Numbered from the stretch's first letter, positions 36,220-46,341 are shown. The stretch: 64,000 nt of DNA from Pomphorhynchus laevis (GCA_012934845.2 WNNJ02003592.1:62001-126000); one strand, 5' to 3'. Notes: generated by a model not told the origin, from the sequence alone. Numbers and translations are program-made.

Positions 36220-36404
36220 TGTATCTTGTATGTTATTTTATCTCAAACTTTTTTTTCGCAACAAAATTATTAAATGCGTTGCGATCACGCTTGTGTATGT
36301 TGTTCAAATCCTAACATCGTAGAAATCACATGTAACAGGGATTGCTACTGTTCACCAATACAGTTCTACAACAAAAAGGTGTAATATTTATGTGACAGAT
36401 TTAG

Positions 36405-36782
36405 TTTCGTACTCGTGGCATACCTAGGAGTACGAAACGAATATCGATAATATCTTTAGTGTTCCGAAATAATAATTCATGAAGAATAATGTATTTATTT
36501 TCGCTAAGATAAGTTGTGTAATTTAGTATATAAGCCAATAATTCGGCGACTAGGAATTTAGCAGAAACGATAACAGGACAAAAACGAAATATAGGAGTAG
36601 CATCACTGTTTATGAGATCTACCCACGATGATAATAGTGTACAGTGATGCTAATAGGATTGGCTGAAATTGATTTTTGAAAGATTTATGAAACCGGCCAA
36701 TGTAATAATACACTAATAGTAAGTCCTGCTGATATAAAAGCAGAATCTATAAGTCCAAAAGGACCAACGAGTCCTTTTGGAC
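36405..36782. repeat. Three closely spaced perfect hairpins
   Basis: Stem TTTCGTACTC/GAGTACGAAA with a 13-nt loop at 36405-36437. Stem TAGCATCACTGT/ACAGTGATGCTA with a 31-nt loop at 36598-36652. Stem GTCCAAAAGGAC/GTCCTTTTGGAC with a 6-nt loop at 36753-36782. All arms are perfect. They lie in the 0.5 kb just upstream (minus-strand sense) of the 33.2-36.3 kb LINE. Confidence 0.7.
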
Positions 36783-37689
36783 CAAAAATCCTTTTATTAC
36801 GAGTTTAGCGTAACACACTGCGTTTCTCATTTATCGACCAAATATATGGTGTATGGATGTAAAATCTGTCGAATCAAAGAACCGTTCGGTGACGCTGGCC
36901 TTATTGAGAATTAATAATTATAATAATTAATGATTATTAAATATTATAATAATTAATTATTAATATATAATTAATGAATGAATTATTATTAATTTTTATA
37001 ATAAATAATTATTTATAATAATATAGTACGCCATTATAATAATATAATATTATAAAATTATAATATTTATTATAAATATTAATAATAAATATTAATATTT
37101 ATTATAAATCAAGGTTGGTAGCGTATCTCCAAAAGCCTCATCAACGTCTGTTCAAGTTCTAGCAAGGCTGCCTCTTATCAGTTTCATTGCAGAAAGAGGT
37201 GATTCTTCCTTTGACTGATGGTTTTCTTAAAAATCTAAATTTCTTCAACGGGAAAGTGCATAAACTTGATCAGGATATCTATCAGACTCCTGCTCTTCTT
37301 TAAACTGCTTGGCGTAGCCTTCTCGCGAGTAAGCGCACTTTAATTTGTTGAGCAACCCTTGATGGTTATGACTTCAAGTTATGCAAAAAAGAAAGAATCA
37401 TATGATAGAAAATAACTATCATTTGACTATTGTTAAATGAATGACCGAACATAACTTCATTGCTAAATATAAGGCATCCGAAACGTCACCATGTTATTAT
37501 TTATATAATTATAATTATTGACGGATATCACCCCAAGTTCTGTTCTGTATGCTTATCTTTAAAAACAATAAATACGCTGAGGTGGGGTAGGCTTATTTCG
37601 GCTGACGATGCGTACCTGTGTCACGTACAATCATTTGAGTCAATCAATGAAACTTATTCAGAAAAATCATGCGTTTTATTTGGCTTACG

Positions 37690-37795
37690 TATGATTTTTA
37701 CTGTACTGACTTTATATTATTTTATAATCTGTTTATATACCCAAGCCGAAAGGCGGAGTGGCTTCAATAAATCACTGCATTATAATATTTTATTG
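37690..37795. repeat. Dispersed repeat, copy 1 of a pair
   Basis: 'actgtactgactttatatt' is followed by 'ggcggagtggcttcaataa' and 'atcactgcatta'. It matches 38254-38350 at about 80-85%. The A/T-rich end after 'aataaatcact.ca' looks like the 3' end of a retroposed sequence, but this is inference. Confidence 0.6.
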
Positions 37796-37948
37796 AGAGG
37801 CGTATGGGCATAACTTGCATATTGAAAACTTCTATATTTATGAAAGTTTATGAAACTTTTATATTTATGAAACGATAGTAAGCAGCCGAATCAGATGCAA
37901 ATGTTACGAACTTTAGAAAATAAAGTCATTTTGCCATGTTTTGTTCTA

Positions 37949-38059
37949 ATCAGTAGATATACTCTCCACTGCTCTGCGCAGAGAACTTCTAGACGGCTCA
38001 ATCTATTCAAGCCGTCTAGGTCAATCACTTTACCTAGCACTGGAGTATGATCTACTGAT
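37949..38059. repeat. 111-bp foldback element
   Basis: The outer arms 'atcagtagatatactctcca' and 'tggagtatgatctactgat' pair with few mismatches. An inner perfect stem CTAGACGGCT/AGCCGTCTAG closes an 11-nt loop. The whole stretch can fold into one long hairpin. It has higher G+C than its flanks. A MITE-like element or a structured RNA are both possible. Confidence 0.7.
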
Positions 38060-38253
38060 AAGCAAAAATATGCGCATACCGAAAGTTATTTTCATTTGGA
38101 GCACCTACTAAGTATGATATATAATAATATATTATTTAATACAATGTAACATATAATTCATAATTTAAAATTATTAATATAAAATAATTTATCCATATAT
38201 TATTATAATTAATCCAATATATATATTAATATAATTTGTTATATAATATTTCA

Positions 38254-38350
38254 GTATTTTACTGTACTGACTTTATATTCTGTTATAATATTTTTATATG
38301 CCCAGGCCGCAAGGCGGAGTAGCCTTAATAAATCACTACATTATTATGTT
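38254..38350. repeat. Dispersed repeat, copy 2 of a pair
   Basis: This is the partner of 37690-37795: 'tactgtactgactttatatt' is followed by 'aaggcggagtagccttaata' and 'aatcactacatta'. Confidence 0.6.
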
Positions 38351-38901
38351 ATATTTGTATATCTTATTATTATCGTATCTTATTATCTAACTATCTTATA
38401 ATCTTAATTATAAGATAATTAAGATATTTAATTTTATTACTAATACTTAATTTTATTCTCTCTGTTTAAAAGAATTAATAATTTTGAATCATTCTAAACG
38501 AGTTGATCGTCTGCTGTTAGTAGTGGGTCTAATTTTAATATTATTTTGTTTTTTAATAGAAATACAGTTTTAGTTTAAACCATTTCTACAATGTTTGCCT
38601 GTACCAATTTATTATAAATAGATCGATATTTATCAATATCGATCTATTTTTTTGATTAAATAAATAAATTCTACGTTTTGTTTCTTATGACACTCGCAGC
38701 AGCTAGCAAAATATAAAAATAAACTCAGTGTTTGTTAGCTTCAAAATTAAAAAATGAAGTTATTTGTTCTGTTTGATTTTGGTATTTCTAATCGAAATTA
38801 AAGAAATTAATTACTGTTAGTTAATATAATGTATTAATATACTGTAATATTTATTAATTAATAATAACGTTATGTAGAATTAAAGAAATTCGGATTTATT
38901 T

Positions 38902-40074
38902 TTAAAAAGTAAAAGCCGTAATTTGTTTTAATTCACGTTTCCACATCCACCCGTATATATGCTCTTGATCGCTTATGCTATAATGAGCATATATCCAGTC
39001 GGATTGTTTTCTAATTTCTTCAATTATATGGTCATTGCTCTTTATTGATTGAATAAGTTTATTTTTACTGCTAATCCACAAGCATATTGGCAATAACCGA
39101 TACCTGACGGGGGCATCTGAGGTAGTGGAAATGCGAACAAAAGGCAATAGCACATTACATCTGTTAGCATTATAAATAGAGTTTAATAGCTTATATTTCT
39201 TATGGTTTATCCGCTCATACTCTTTGCTTTTCAATTTTAGCTTAGCGATAAAATATAGATCTTCGCTGATGTTTTTATTGATTTCCCAGTTGTCAAAGTG
39301 TTCATTTAAAGAATCGAACAAAGTTTTTCTCAGATTATTTCTCCAGCCCAAATTAAACGGATTTTTTACACGTTGATGACTGGTCGCTTCAACCTTGTAT
39401 ATGATTTTCTTCTCAACTGCTGCAGTATTTCGTTTACAATTGGAAATCTGCAAGATAATAAGAATTCCACTAAAAAGGAATATACTAACAGTAAATCCTG
39501 ATGATAGACAAGCAGATGCCATCAGTCCAAAAGGTATATCACGAGTTTGCACCTGTTGAAATTGTTCATTAGCGAGACATGCTCTATACAATGTCACTAA
39601 GAAAGGTATAAAAATAGCAAAAAGGGTATACACTGACAAAATATGGGTTAAAGCAAGGTAAGTAATAAATATACGTCTATTAAAATAGCCAACGCATCCA
39701 TTTATCCAGGGACAATGATGATCCATTAGTATAACGCACCGTTTACATTTCTTACAATGATGGCTTCGCGGGGGCTTGTAGCCGTTGCAGTACTTACACC
39801 ATTCAACTTTATGCTCGTCTAATATAGGTGTCCAACCATACGGTACATATCCTGGGCAGGTGAAAAACAGTTTAAAATATAAAATTAGCAAAAATACAAT
39901 AATCAGAGCCATAGAGAGAATTAAGAAAACGGACAGAAATGTCCATTTAAGATAGGTATAGTATATACATGCTATTGCCGTGGCAGGTATATATAAAGTT
40001 AAGGAAATATCTATAAGAGATGTAATAGAAATAAGTTGAATTAGCGACCTCGTACCGGAAGTTTCTAGTGTCAT
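38902..40074 (-). CDS. ZDHHC6: DHHC palmitoyltransferase, ZDHHC6-type
   Basis: A protein S-acyltransferase of 390 residues that adds fatty acyl chains to cysteines of client proteins, probably in the ER as ZDHHC6 does. Two N-terminal transmembrane helices (about 22-40 and 46-71) precede a cysteine-rich zinc-binding domain (about 93-130) containing CKYCNGYKPPRSHHCKKCKR and the active-site MDHHCPWINGC, with Cys121 as the acyl-accepting residue. Two more helices follow (about 137-162 and 186-209). After the fourth helix, RNTAAVEKKI is a degenerate TTxE-type motif, and PFNLGWRNNLRKTLF corresponds to the WRN segment seen after it in ZDHHC6. The C-terminal region (about 320-385) has the spacing of the ZDHHC6 SH3-like domain, but is weakly conserved. 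The length is near the ~413 of vertebrate ZDHHC6. The coding region has no introns, and an in-frame stop lies just upstream of the ATG. It lies near no functionally linked gene. Confidence 0.92.
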   Translation of the reverse strand: MTLETSGTRSLIQLISITSLIDISLTLYIPATAIACIYYTYLKWTFLSVFLILSMALIIVFLLILYFKLFFTCPGYVPYGWTPILDEHKVEWCKYCNGYKPPRSHHCKKCKRCVILMDHHCPWINGCVGYFNRRIFITYLALTHILSVYTLFAIFIPFLVTLYRACLANEQFQQVQTRDIPFGLMASACLSSGFTVSIFLFSGILIILQISNCKRNTAAVEKKIIYKVEATSHQRVKNPFNLGWRNNLRKTLFDSLNEHFDNWEINKNISEDLYFIAKLKLKSKEYERINHKKYKLLNSIYNANRCNVLLPFVRISTTSDAPVRYRLLPICLWISSKNKLIQSIKSNDHIIEEIRKQSDWIYAHYSISDQEHIYGWMWKRELKQITAFTF

Positions 40075-40527
40075 AATCGCCTTTATGATCGATCATTTGT
40101 AGAATTGTACGTTTTTACAGGAATTTCTTAATTCGCTTGCGTAATTTAGAAGGTGAAACGTTCTTGTATTACCTCACATTCCGTCGACATCATCTCAGCT
40201 TATTTAAAAACACTCACACAAAAATATTTATAGCTTGTAATTCCAGATTTTAAACTTGAGCAAAAGAAAACATTGTAGTTAGAAGTAAAAGTGTATTTTA
40301 AAATGAAAATCGCAATTTAAAAAAACAGGTTGCAGTCCAATTTCTTTGACAAAATTTGTATCAAGGTTACGAAGACTTAACGAAATTGCAATATAAAAAA
40401 ACACGGCATATTTTCGTACCGTTAAACTAACATACGAGTTTTATACTTTGTGAGGTTGATCATTATACATATTTAATTTGATTGCATCTGTGATTATGCT
40501 GGTTAGAATGATAATTATGCAATTACT

Positions 40528-40600
40528 GAGACCCACCCAGGCTGATTAGTAGTGTCTTACTGTATCAAGAGTAGGAACAATATATGTGAGGATAACGTCG
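40528..40600 (+). repeat. SINE-body fragment
   Basis: 'gagacccacccaggctgatt' and the following 70 bp match 40921-40995 at about 85% ('agtagtgtcttactgtatca' against 'agtagcgtcctgctgtatca'). It appears to be a 3'-body piece of the SINE candidate to the right. Confidence 0.6.
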
Positions 40601-40784
40601 TGCTACAAACATAATTTTATCTCACAGATGCAATCAAGTACAATTAAAAATATTCATTGCAAGTGGCAGCATGAAAAACAGTGATCCAGCTAGCGGATCA
40701 CACACATAAGGTAGGTTTCTAATTAATCGTTAGAATACGATCCCTTACCAAAGGTAATATACAGAAATGTATATCTACACCACT

Positions 40785-41000
40785 GGAGCAATAAGCTTAG
40801 TGGATGTAGCTTTGAATCGTAAGACAAAAGTTTTTCGTTCGAATCCGATCAGCATCAGTGTACGTAGTAAGCAAATATAAGGGTCAAAACTTGAAATGTA
40901 GGTCTGGATCAGAAACAGATGAGACCCACCCAGGCTGATTAGTAGCGTCCTGCTGTATCAAAAATTGGAACAATACCTGTGAGGATAATGTGATGTCGGA
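40785..41000 (+). mobile_element. Candidate tRNA-derived SINE
   Basis: A pol III-type internal promoter is visible: an A-box-like 'taagcttagtgga' at 40794-40806 and a B box 'gttcgaatcc' at 40839-40848, with the 33-nt spacing usual for tRNA promoters. The head resembles a decayed tRNA but does not fold into a full cloverleaf. An unrelated body follows, including 'gagacccacccaggctgatt' (40921), shared with 40528-40600. This head-plus-body layout is that of a tRNA SINE. Confidence 0.55.
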
Positions 41001-41077
41001 ATCAGAATTATTATATGCATATTGTGCAATATTGTGCAAGAATCAATTAAAAAATCTTAAGCTACAAAGGAACAATT

Positions 41078-41183
41078 AATAACGACTCTTTTGTAGAAAT
41101 AAAAGGTTTTACAATATTTCAACAGCTAATAGTATTATCTTCAGGTACAATGATAAAATGTAATATTCAATCTCAATTTTAAT
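41078..41183. repeat. 106-bp direct repeat, copy 1
   Basis: 'aataacgactcttttgtaga' through 'ttcaatctcaattttaata' matches 41526-41632 at about 92%. The internal 'agtattatcttcaggt.caa' is shared. The second copy abuts the LINE tail at 41.64 kb, so the unit may be 3' untranslated sequence of that LINE. Confidence 0.8.
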
Positions 41184-41525
41184 ATCAGTCTATTGTATTT
41201 ATAGAGAATGAAAGCTATAATTGTTCCTCGGTTTTTGACAAGAATAAGACTAAAAGGAAAAATAACAAAGAGCTATACTTGCTAGTTTATAAGTGAAATA
41301 AAACAAGTAAAAACAAAGGTCAAAGCAAAATAAATTCTGTAATAACAAAATTATTTTTGCGAGTCATTCAATGATTTTGCGAAAAATATATAGAGGAAAA
41401 GAAAATAATCAAAATTAAAAGTAAAGATAGATCTAATTTATTTATAGATTAGTTTAAGTATCGGGTTCATTAAATTGGTTACTTCTGTTGTAAAAATAAA
41501 TTTATTTTAATTCAAAATAATAAAT

Positions 41526-41632
41526 AATAACGACTCTTTTGTATAAATAAAAGGTTTTACAATATTTCAACAGTTAATAGTATTATCTTCAGGTGCAAAG
41601 ATAAAATTTAATATGCAATCTCAATTTTAATA
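41526..41632. repeat. 106-bp direct repeat, copy 2
   Basis: Direct partner of 41078-41183, about 448 bp downstream. It directly precedes the minus-strand LINE tail. Confidence 0.8.
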
Positions 41633-41639
41633 ATTTAAT

Positions 41640-41975
41640 AAAAATAAAACAGCATATGCATCACCTTTTTATTATTACCAAAGACTACCAAAAGAGCGTG
41701 CAGGCTCATACAGGGGCATAACAATATTTAAAAAAGGAAATATAAAGAAAGTAAAAACAAAAAAGACAAAAAAGACAGTCAAAGAAAAAATAGAGAGCGC
41801 GTCCAGATTGTCCTTTAACTTGTTTTTACGGAGATCCTTAAAAGTCCTCCGGTTAGTGGCCTCCACAATTTCCATTGAGAGGCTGTTGTATTCATAACAC
41901 GATCAAAAATTGACTGTGGCACTGCGCTTTACCATAAAAATTTGAGTGAAAAACGAAGATGAACTGAATTGAAAT
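41640..41975 (-). mobile_element. LINE 3' fragment: extreme RT C-terminus
   Basis: The minus strand reads FTQIFMVKRSATVNF and then, after an in-frame stop, LSMEIVEATNRRTFKDLRKN (about 41885-41820). This matches the closing segment of CR1/L2/RTE-like LINE proteins (F..RS...WNSL..EIVEA....FK..L). A low-complexity Phe-rich run and a short tail follow. The remainder of the RT is missing. The clade is undetermined. Confidence 0.6.
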
Positions 41976-42112
41976 ATATTATTACAAATTTGGGAAAAGC
42001 GGAAAGCAAGTAAACTAAAAATAAATTAAAATTGTATAGATAATACGTAAAGGAAATAACGCTATTTGAATTCATTAATCTAAATATAAATAACTAATAA
42101 CATTTTAATAAC

Positions 42113-42545
42113 CATAAAACTGTATTCTTTCTTCTGAAAATAAGATTCTTGTGTAAATCGTAAAAAATATTGTTCTAAATAGAATGTACTTTTAGAAATG
42201 AGTTAAATAATCATGGTTGCTAACATGTAAGGCACGTGTAATAGTGATGATGTCACTTGCTACGAAATATTCGCATTGACATAGTCGTTTAAGATATTGA
42301 CCAGTTATCAATTATATTTTTTAATCTTTGAAAGGTATTTTGCAGACAACTATATTCCTAGATCTTGTTTTAACTTTAACGAATTATAAATATTATAAAA
42401 GTATGGTATAGCGAATCTTATCGAACTTAGTTTAATTTCAACGGGCTTAATTCTTTATTTAAATAATAAACCCAATATATTTGGTTCATAAAACTGTATT
42501 ATTTCTTCTGAAAATAAGATTTTTTGTGTAAATCGTAAAAAACTA
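42113..42545. repeat. 60-bp direct repeat pair
   Basis: 'cttctgaaaataagatt' with 'tgtgtaaatcgtaaaaaa' occurs at about 42131-42170 and 42501-42543, 372 bp apart. The DNA between is A+T-rich with no gene. Confidence 0.65.
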
Positions 42546-42749
42546 ATGATCTCACTTGATGTTTATTTTATAGTCGTATTTAGATATGCATCTTCTTTAT
42601 TATCCGCATCAGCGTGAAACTCCTAATAACAGGGCAGGCGTGTACGTGAACACATTACTTTCTGAGAGATCGTCGTCATGTATCTGGGTTTATTGCTCCG
42701 ATATCAGTGTATCAATCTTTCACATATTTTCATGTAGCTACTTGATAAA

Positions 42750-44900
42750 TTACCAGTGACCGGATTGCCATAATTTCGGCAAGTAAAATCCCACACCAAG
42801 ATAAGGCCGGCGTCCAAGGGTAACAACGTAGCGCAGCTCGGTCTCTGGCGGTCCTTTCGCGATAAGCCGGTCGGCCCTAGTCTTGAGGGAACTGTTACGG
42901 TTTCGAACGCCATCCGAAGGAGCGAGTTTATTTTCGAGTAACGTAGATGACGAGCTTTGGAACGGCCGCGATTTAGTGATTATGAGCTTGCCTTCATTAC
43001 AGTTACACCACATGCGCGCAAGTAAGGCTGACTGTCGTGTACATCTAGCCTTAACGAAATGGCCAGAGGCAAATATAGATCGTCGAGGAGGGTGCCCTCC
43101 CCAGTAAAACTTTAAGCAACGTTGTATTACCCGGGGCAACTCTATTGCATTTGTATAATTGATTAGCGATTAGTAGGTATGTACCTTCATTTTCGGTGAA
43201 ACTTCACACTTCCATGGGTTGAGGAACAAGCCTATTTCTGCGCCTAACACCTTTATTGTTTGGGTGCCAGACATAACCTCATCGGGTGTTCCTCCCAAGA
43301 CACAGTCGTCTAGATACCAAACTTTTAGACAAGGTCTAAGCATGTGGGCTAGGCCATTCACTGTTATACAATAGATAGAGGTCCTAAAGGATCTCCTGAT
43401 GGATACCTTCTTGTGATTGCATACAAGTGTGGCCAAACAAAAGGTCTGTTTGACGGTCGTACCAGAGTTTGACGAGCGAAAATATCTCTGGGATATCGCG
43501 CGCCGTGTAACCCAATGCAATGCAGCATGTCTGCTTGCACAGCTGAATGAATTTTTGAAGTCGATTTTTAACATGGCGCGATCGCTCCCATCCATACTGT
43601 TCATAAACGTTCTGGTAGCATGAATGGCTGTATCAATTCTTCTTAGAATGCCGACGGCAAGCTACACGGGCATAAGTCGATCTGCGAATAGCTCGTTTGC
43701 AAACAGCAATAGGATTATGAAGGCATCTGATTGTGAAGCCCAATGCTATCGGCCATACACCATCGTCTTTTTTGAGCAATGCCAGTAGTCCGGCTCCGCA
43801 AAATGTTTGCGCTATCTCATTGTGAACCTTCCCACTCATTATCACGGATAACAATTTAGTTAACGACAGTGATAGTCTGCCCGCGGCGGGACTGGCTGTA
43901 TAACCGAGTAAATCTTGCATGTGCATAGATGCCAAACTATCGGGTCTGCGGCCGATAAGTGTAGAAAAATGTTTAATGCAGAAAAGAGCGATTTCGCCGG
44001 CAAGACTAGTAAAGGTCTGTTAAACATTTTAATAACCCTTCACTGCTTATGTCTCGAAAGTTGAGTGTCAGACTATCTCATTGAGTGAAAACGCAACAGT
44101 TCTGTGTCGGTAGTATCATCATACGGTAACAATGTAGCGTCGCCGCACACAGTCCAAACAGCTCCTCGGATGTCGCCGTCTTCAACCTCTTCGGAGATCT
44201 TTCCATAAAGTTGTTCTTCCTTTTCGTCTGTGATAGGTTCTTTCTTTCGTTCTCTAGATATACTAGACAGCTCCTCAAAAGTAATTGGCAGCTGGTAGCA
44301 AATGCATGTGTTGCGAAATTCTGCCGAGAGAAAAGTTTTTACAGATGAATCTGCCCGCTTTCGAGGCACTCGAAGGCCTGTCTTTGGAAAAAAAGACCAC
44401 CAGGTTAACTCATTAGACGGCTCACGCGCAACCATTTTCACTAATTCAGCTAGTTTGGCCGAGACAACGGGTCGGGCTCCACGAGGAATGCGGCGGATGA
44501 CAATCACGTTAGGCCGAGAGCTTCTGCCTGACGGAGTGGACATCGGTCGGCACATGACTGATTCATCTGTTTGGCGAAGGCTCGCTGATCTCGGGCGAAA
44601 TCATATAGATCGGCAGCATACCGGCTTAAGCGCAGCCTGATGAAGGGATGTGCTTCCGAAGAAGATCATTCGCTGCAGGAGCAAAGTGACTACTGCAGAT
44701 TGAACACTGAACTCGCATTAAGGGACATTGTGAAGTTGAAGCGGTTGTTGTCTTAGTCACATTCGAATCGTCTGGGCGATCGCGTGACCCAACCGATGAT
44801 TCGATTTTCCCTATCGATCCATCAGACGTTTTAGTATCATCATCCTGCTCTGAAATTTTGTCAGTCTGTTCCACTGATGGGGTTTGTCCTTGTAGCAATC
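42750..44900 (-). mobile_element. RLE-type non-LTR retrotransposon, copy B (zinc finger, RT, endonuclease motif)
   Basis: Minus-strand pieces follow the family order. A C2H2-like finger CSICSSHFAPAANDLLRKH lies at about 44715-44660. Then come RRIPRGARPVVSAKLAELVK (about 44490), an N-terminal RT extension ending EEVEDGDIRGAVW, and GAGLLALLKKDDGVWPIALG (about 43790; family GASL.AL.KKDGGVRPIAVG). Next are LKIDFKNSF (motif A) and WYLDDCVLGGTPDEV (43.32-43.27 kb; motif C with both Asp intact) followed by IGLFLNPWKCEVS. The last recognisable part is RQRPSCATLLPLDAGLILVW then DFTC (about 42850-42780), the RLE nuclease core (RPDGATLxPWxxGxxLVWDFTC) with PD changed to PS. At least four frame changes and a missing thumb segment show it is dead. 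G+C is well above the host level. Confidence 0.85.
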
Positions 44901-45429
44901 AGCCTTGTACATCATTTGGGGGTGGTGATATTAAATGCTCTGTTTACTTAGCCACGTAGTTTATTGCAATAAACTCAGACAGTTTTAGGACAAAGCAATC
45001 ACTCGAGCGACTCCGTTGTTCAATTGACAAAATACCAATTTGATATATTATTGTGATCAGTTAAACAATCAGAATTTATGGTTGTAGAGATATATCGTAG
45101 TTTGTATTCAGTTGAACGATAAGAACTTTTATATTCAAATGAAATTTTGTATATTTGGATGATATCTCTTTTAATCAGTTGAAGAATTAGAACTTTTATT
45201 TTTTATGCATTTATATCCAAGACAATTTTTAAAACAGTCAAAAAATGATCAGCAAGTGTAGCGAACCGATCTGTAATTGAATCTGCAACTGAAATATAAT
45301 CAAGACAATTTTTAAATTTTATTTAAATACTCTTCACATATATTATATCAATAATTAAAATTTTATAATTAAAAACTTGAATTAATTTGTAGTAAATGAT
45401 GAGCATGGACTGTGAAAAAGGAAGAACTG

Positions 45430-45760
45430 TGAAAAATGTTTACTAATGTAATTTTTTGTTTTGCTAGAACCTAACAAGACTCACTAAGACCTAACACTTA
45501 GGATTTAAAAGCACCCTTATCGTGAGAGTGAATTATTCTTGATGAATACTCTCACCAGTGATTGTTCTTAGCACATGGATGTGTACTAGAAGGACTTATT
45601 GGGCTGCCTATGGATGCTTTACTTTAATCCAGTTGTGCAGCAGCCCCCGTACTGATGAGACTCAAATGTCGAAACAGCATAGAGTCATTTTTTGCTATTT
45701 ATTCTTCCCGATTCTTTCAATCAGGGTATAAATTTGCAGAAAAGTAGGTTATCTGTTAAA
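45430..45760 (+). repeat. Structured dispersed-element-like block with hammerhead-like core
   Basis: This block is distinctly more G+C-rich than its flanks. It contains a perfect stem GTGAGAGT/ACTCTCAC (about 45519-45552), a long-range GGGCTGC/GCAGCCC stem (about 45600 with 45640), and 'ctgatgagactcaaatgtcg' at 45652, followed by 'aaacagcatagagtc'. The last has the order CUGAUGA, 3-bp stem II GAC/GUC, GAAA (45671-45674), 2-bp stem III and GUC (45684-45686). The flanks do not give a convincing stem I, so activity is not supported. Confidence 0.45.
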
Positions 45761-46221
45761 TTAATATTTAACATTCATTATTAATGATATCATTATTTTC
45801 ATGTATTTTGTCGTTTTCTCATGGTTCGATAATATTGCAGTTCATTCTGATAACCTTCAAGCTTTATTATCTAATCCAAAGTATATTATTCATCCATAAA
45901 AATCAATGATCAGTTATTATTTTTAAGAATTGATCTTACTTTTAGTGATTAAATTGGTGTAATAATTTCATGCCTTTCATGATACAATGTAGTAATAATT
46001 AAAATAATTACAATCAATAAATAAATTACAATACCATTAATTGTAATTAATTACAATTAATTAATCAATTACAATTACATTAATTACAATCTCTATTCTC
46101 GATATTAATTTTAATATCATTAATTTAATTAATATTAATATTAATATCATTAATATTAATTTTAATATCATTAACAATAATTTAATAGATAAATAAATCT
46201 AATCTCAAATGATGATACCAT

Positions 46222-46341
46222 TCCGCGTGAATTTTTTTAGTAATCATATAAGCCCGACGCGAAAGAATGACGAATGCCGTTTCGTCATCACCATGACTCA
46301 TCAGTGCCAGTTCCCTTCCACTAATGGATGCAGAGGAGGAC
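46222..46341 (-). repeat. Copy of the 32-kb inverted-repeat unit, single arm
   Basis: On the minus strand this reads 'ctgatgagtcatggtgatga' followed by 'cgaaacggcattcgtc' (core 46304-46269), with the same flanks as the 32.27-32.41 kb arm ('tcctcctctg' on one side, 'aattcacgcggaatgg' on the other). Compared with that arm it has a short deletion between GAAA and GUC. Here the hammerhead-like boxes CUGAUGA, GUCA/UGAC stem II and GAAA are all intact. Confidence 0.7.

Larger units (their letters stand above)
33200..36300 (-). mobile_element. APE-type non-LTR retrotransposon (I/R1/Jockey-like), internally deleted
   Basis: A two-ORF LINE on the minus strand. ORF1 (36219-35015) has gag-like zinc knuckles. 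ORF2 has an apurinic-type endonuclease (34981-34301) and a reverse transcriptase (about 34320-33223). It is the best-preserved retroelement in the window, with long open frames and higher G+C than the host DNA. ORF1 has one frame change. ORF2 lacks the stretch between the endonuclease and the RT fingers, and changes frame at that junction (about 34305). No RNase H domain follows the RT. Ends and target-site duplications could not be fixed by eye. Confidence 0.9.
36301..38890. other. No gene recognised; hairpins and local repeats
   Basis: 36.35-36.85 kb is rich in perfect short stem-loops, listed separately. 36.9-37.1 kb and 38.1-38.5 kb are simple A+T-rich sequence. A 117-codon frame at 37460-37813 overlaps one member of a repeat pair and is probably not a gene. 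Confidence 0.5.

Noticed and set aside
37460-37813. 117-codon frame with a hydrophobic segment
   Set aside because: Its last third lies in a repeat that recurs at 38254-38350 without an open frame.
38902-40074. Functional link between the palmitoyltransferase and the LRR protein's Cys cluster
   Set aside because: Opposite strands, 10 kb of retroelements between them, and no reason beyond proximity in a eukaryotic genome.
40785-40860. Functional tRNA gene
   Set aside because: A and B boxes are present but the acceptor and anticodon stems do not pair well, and a repeated body follows, so a SINE is more likely.
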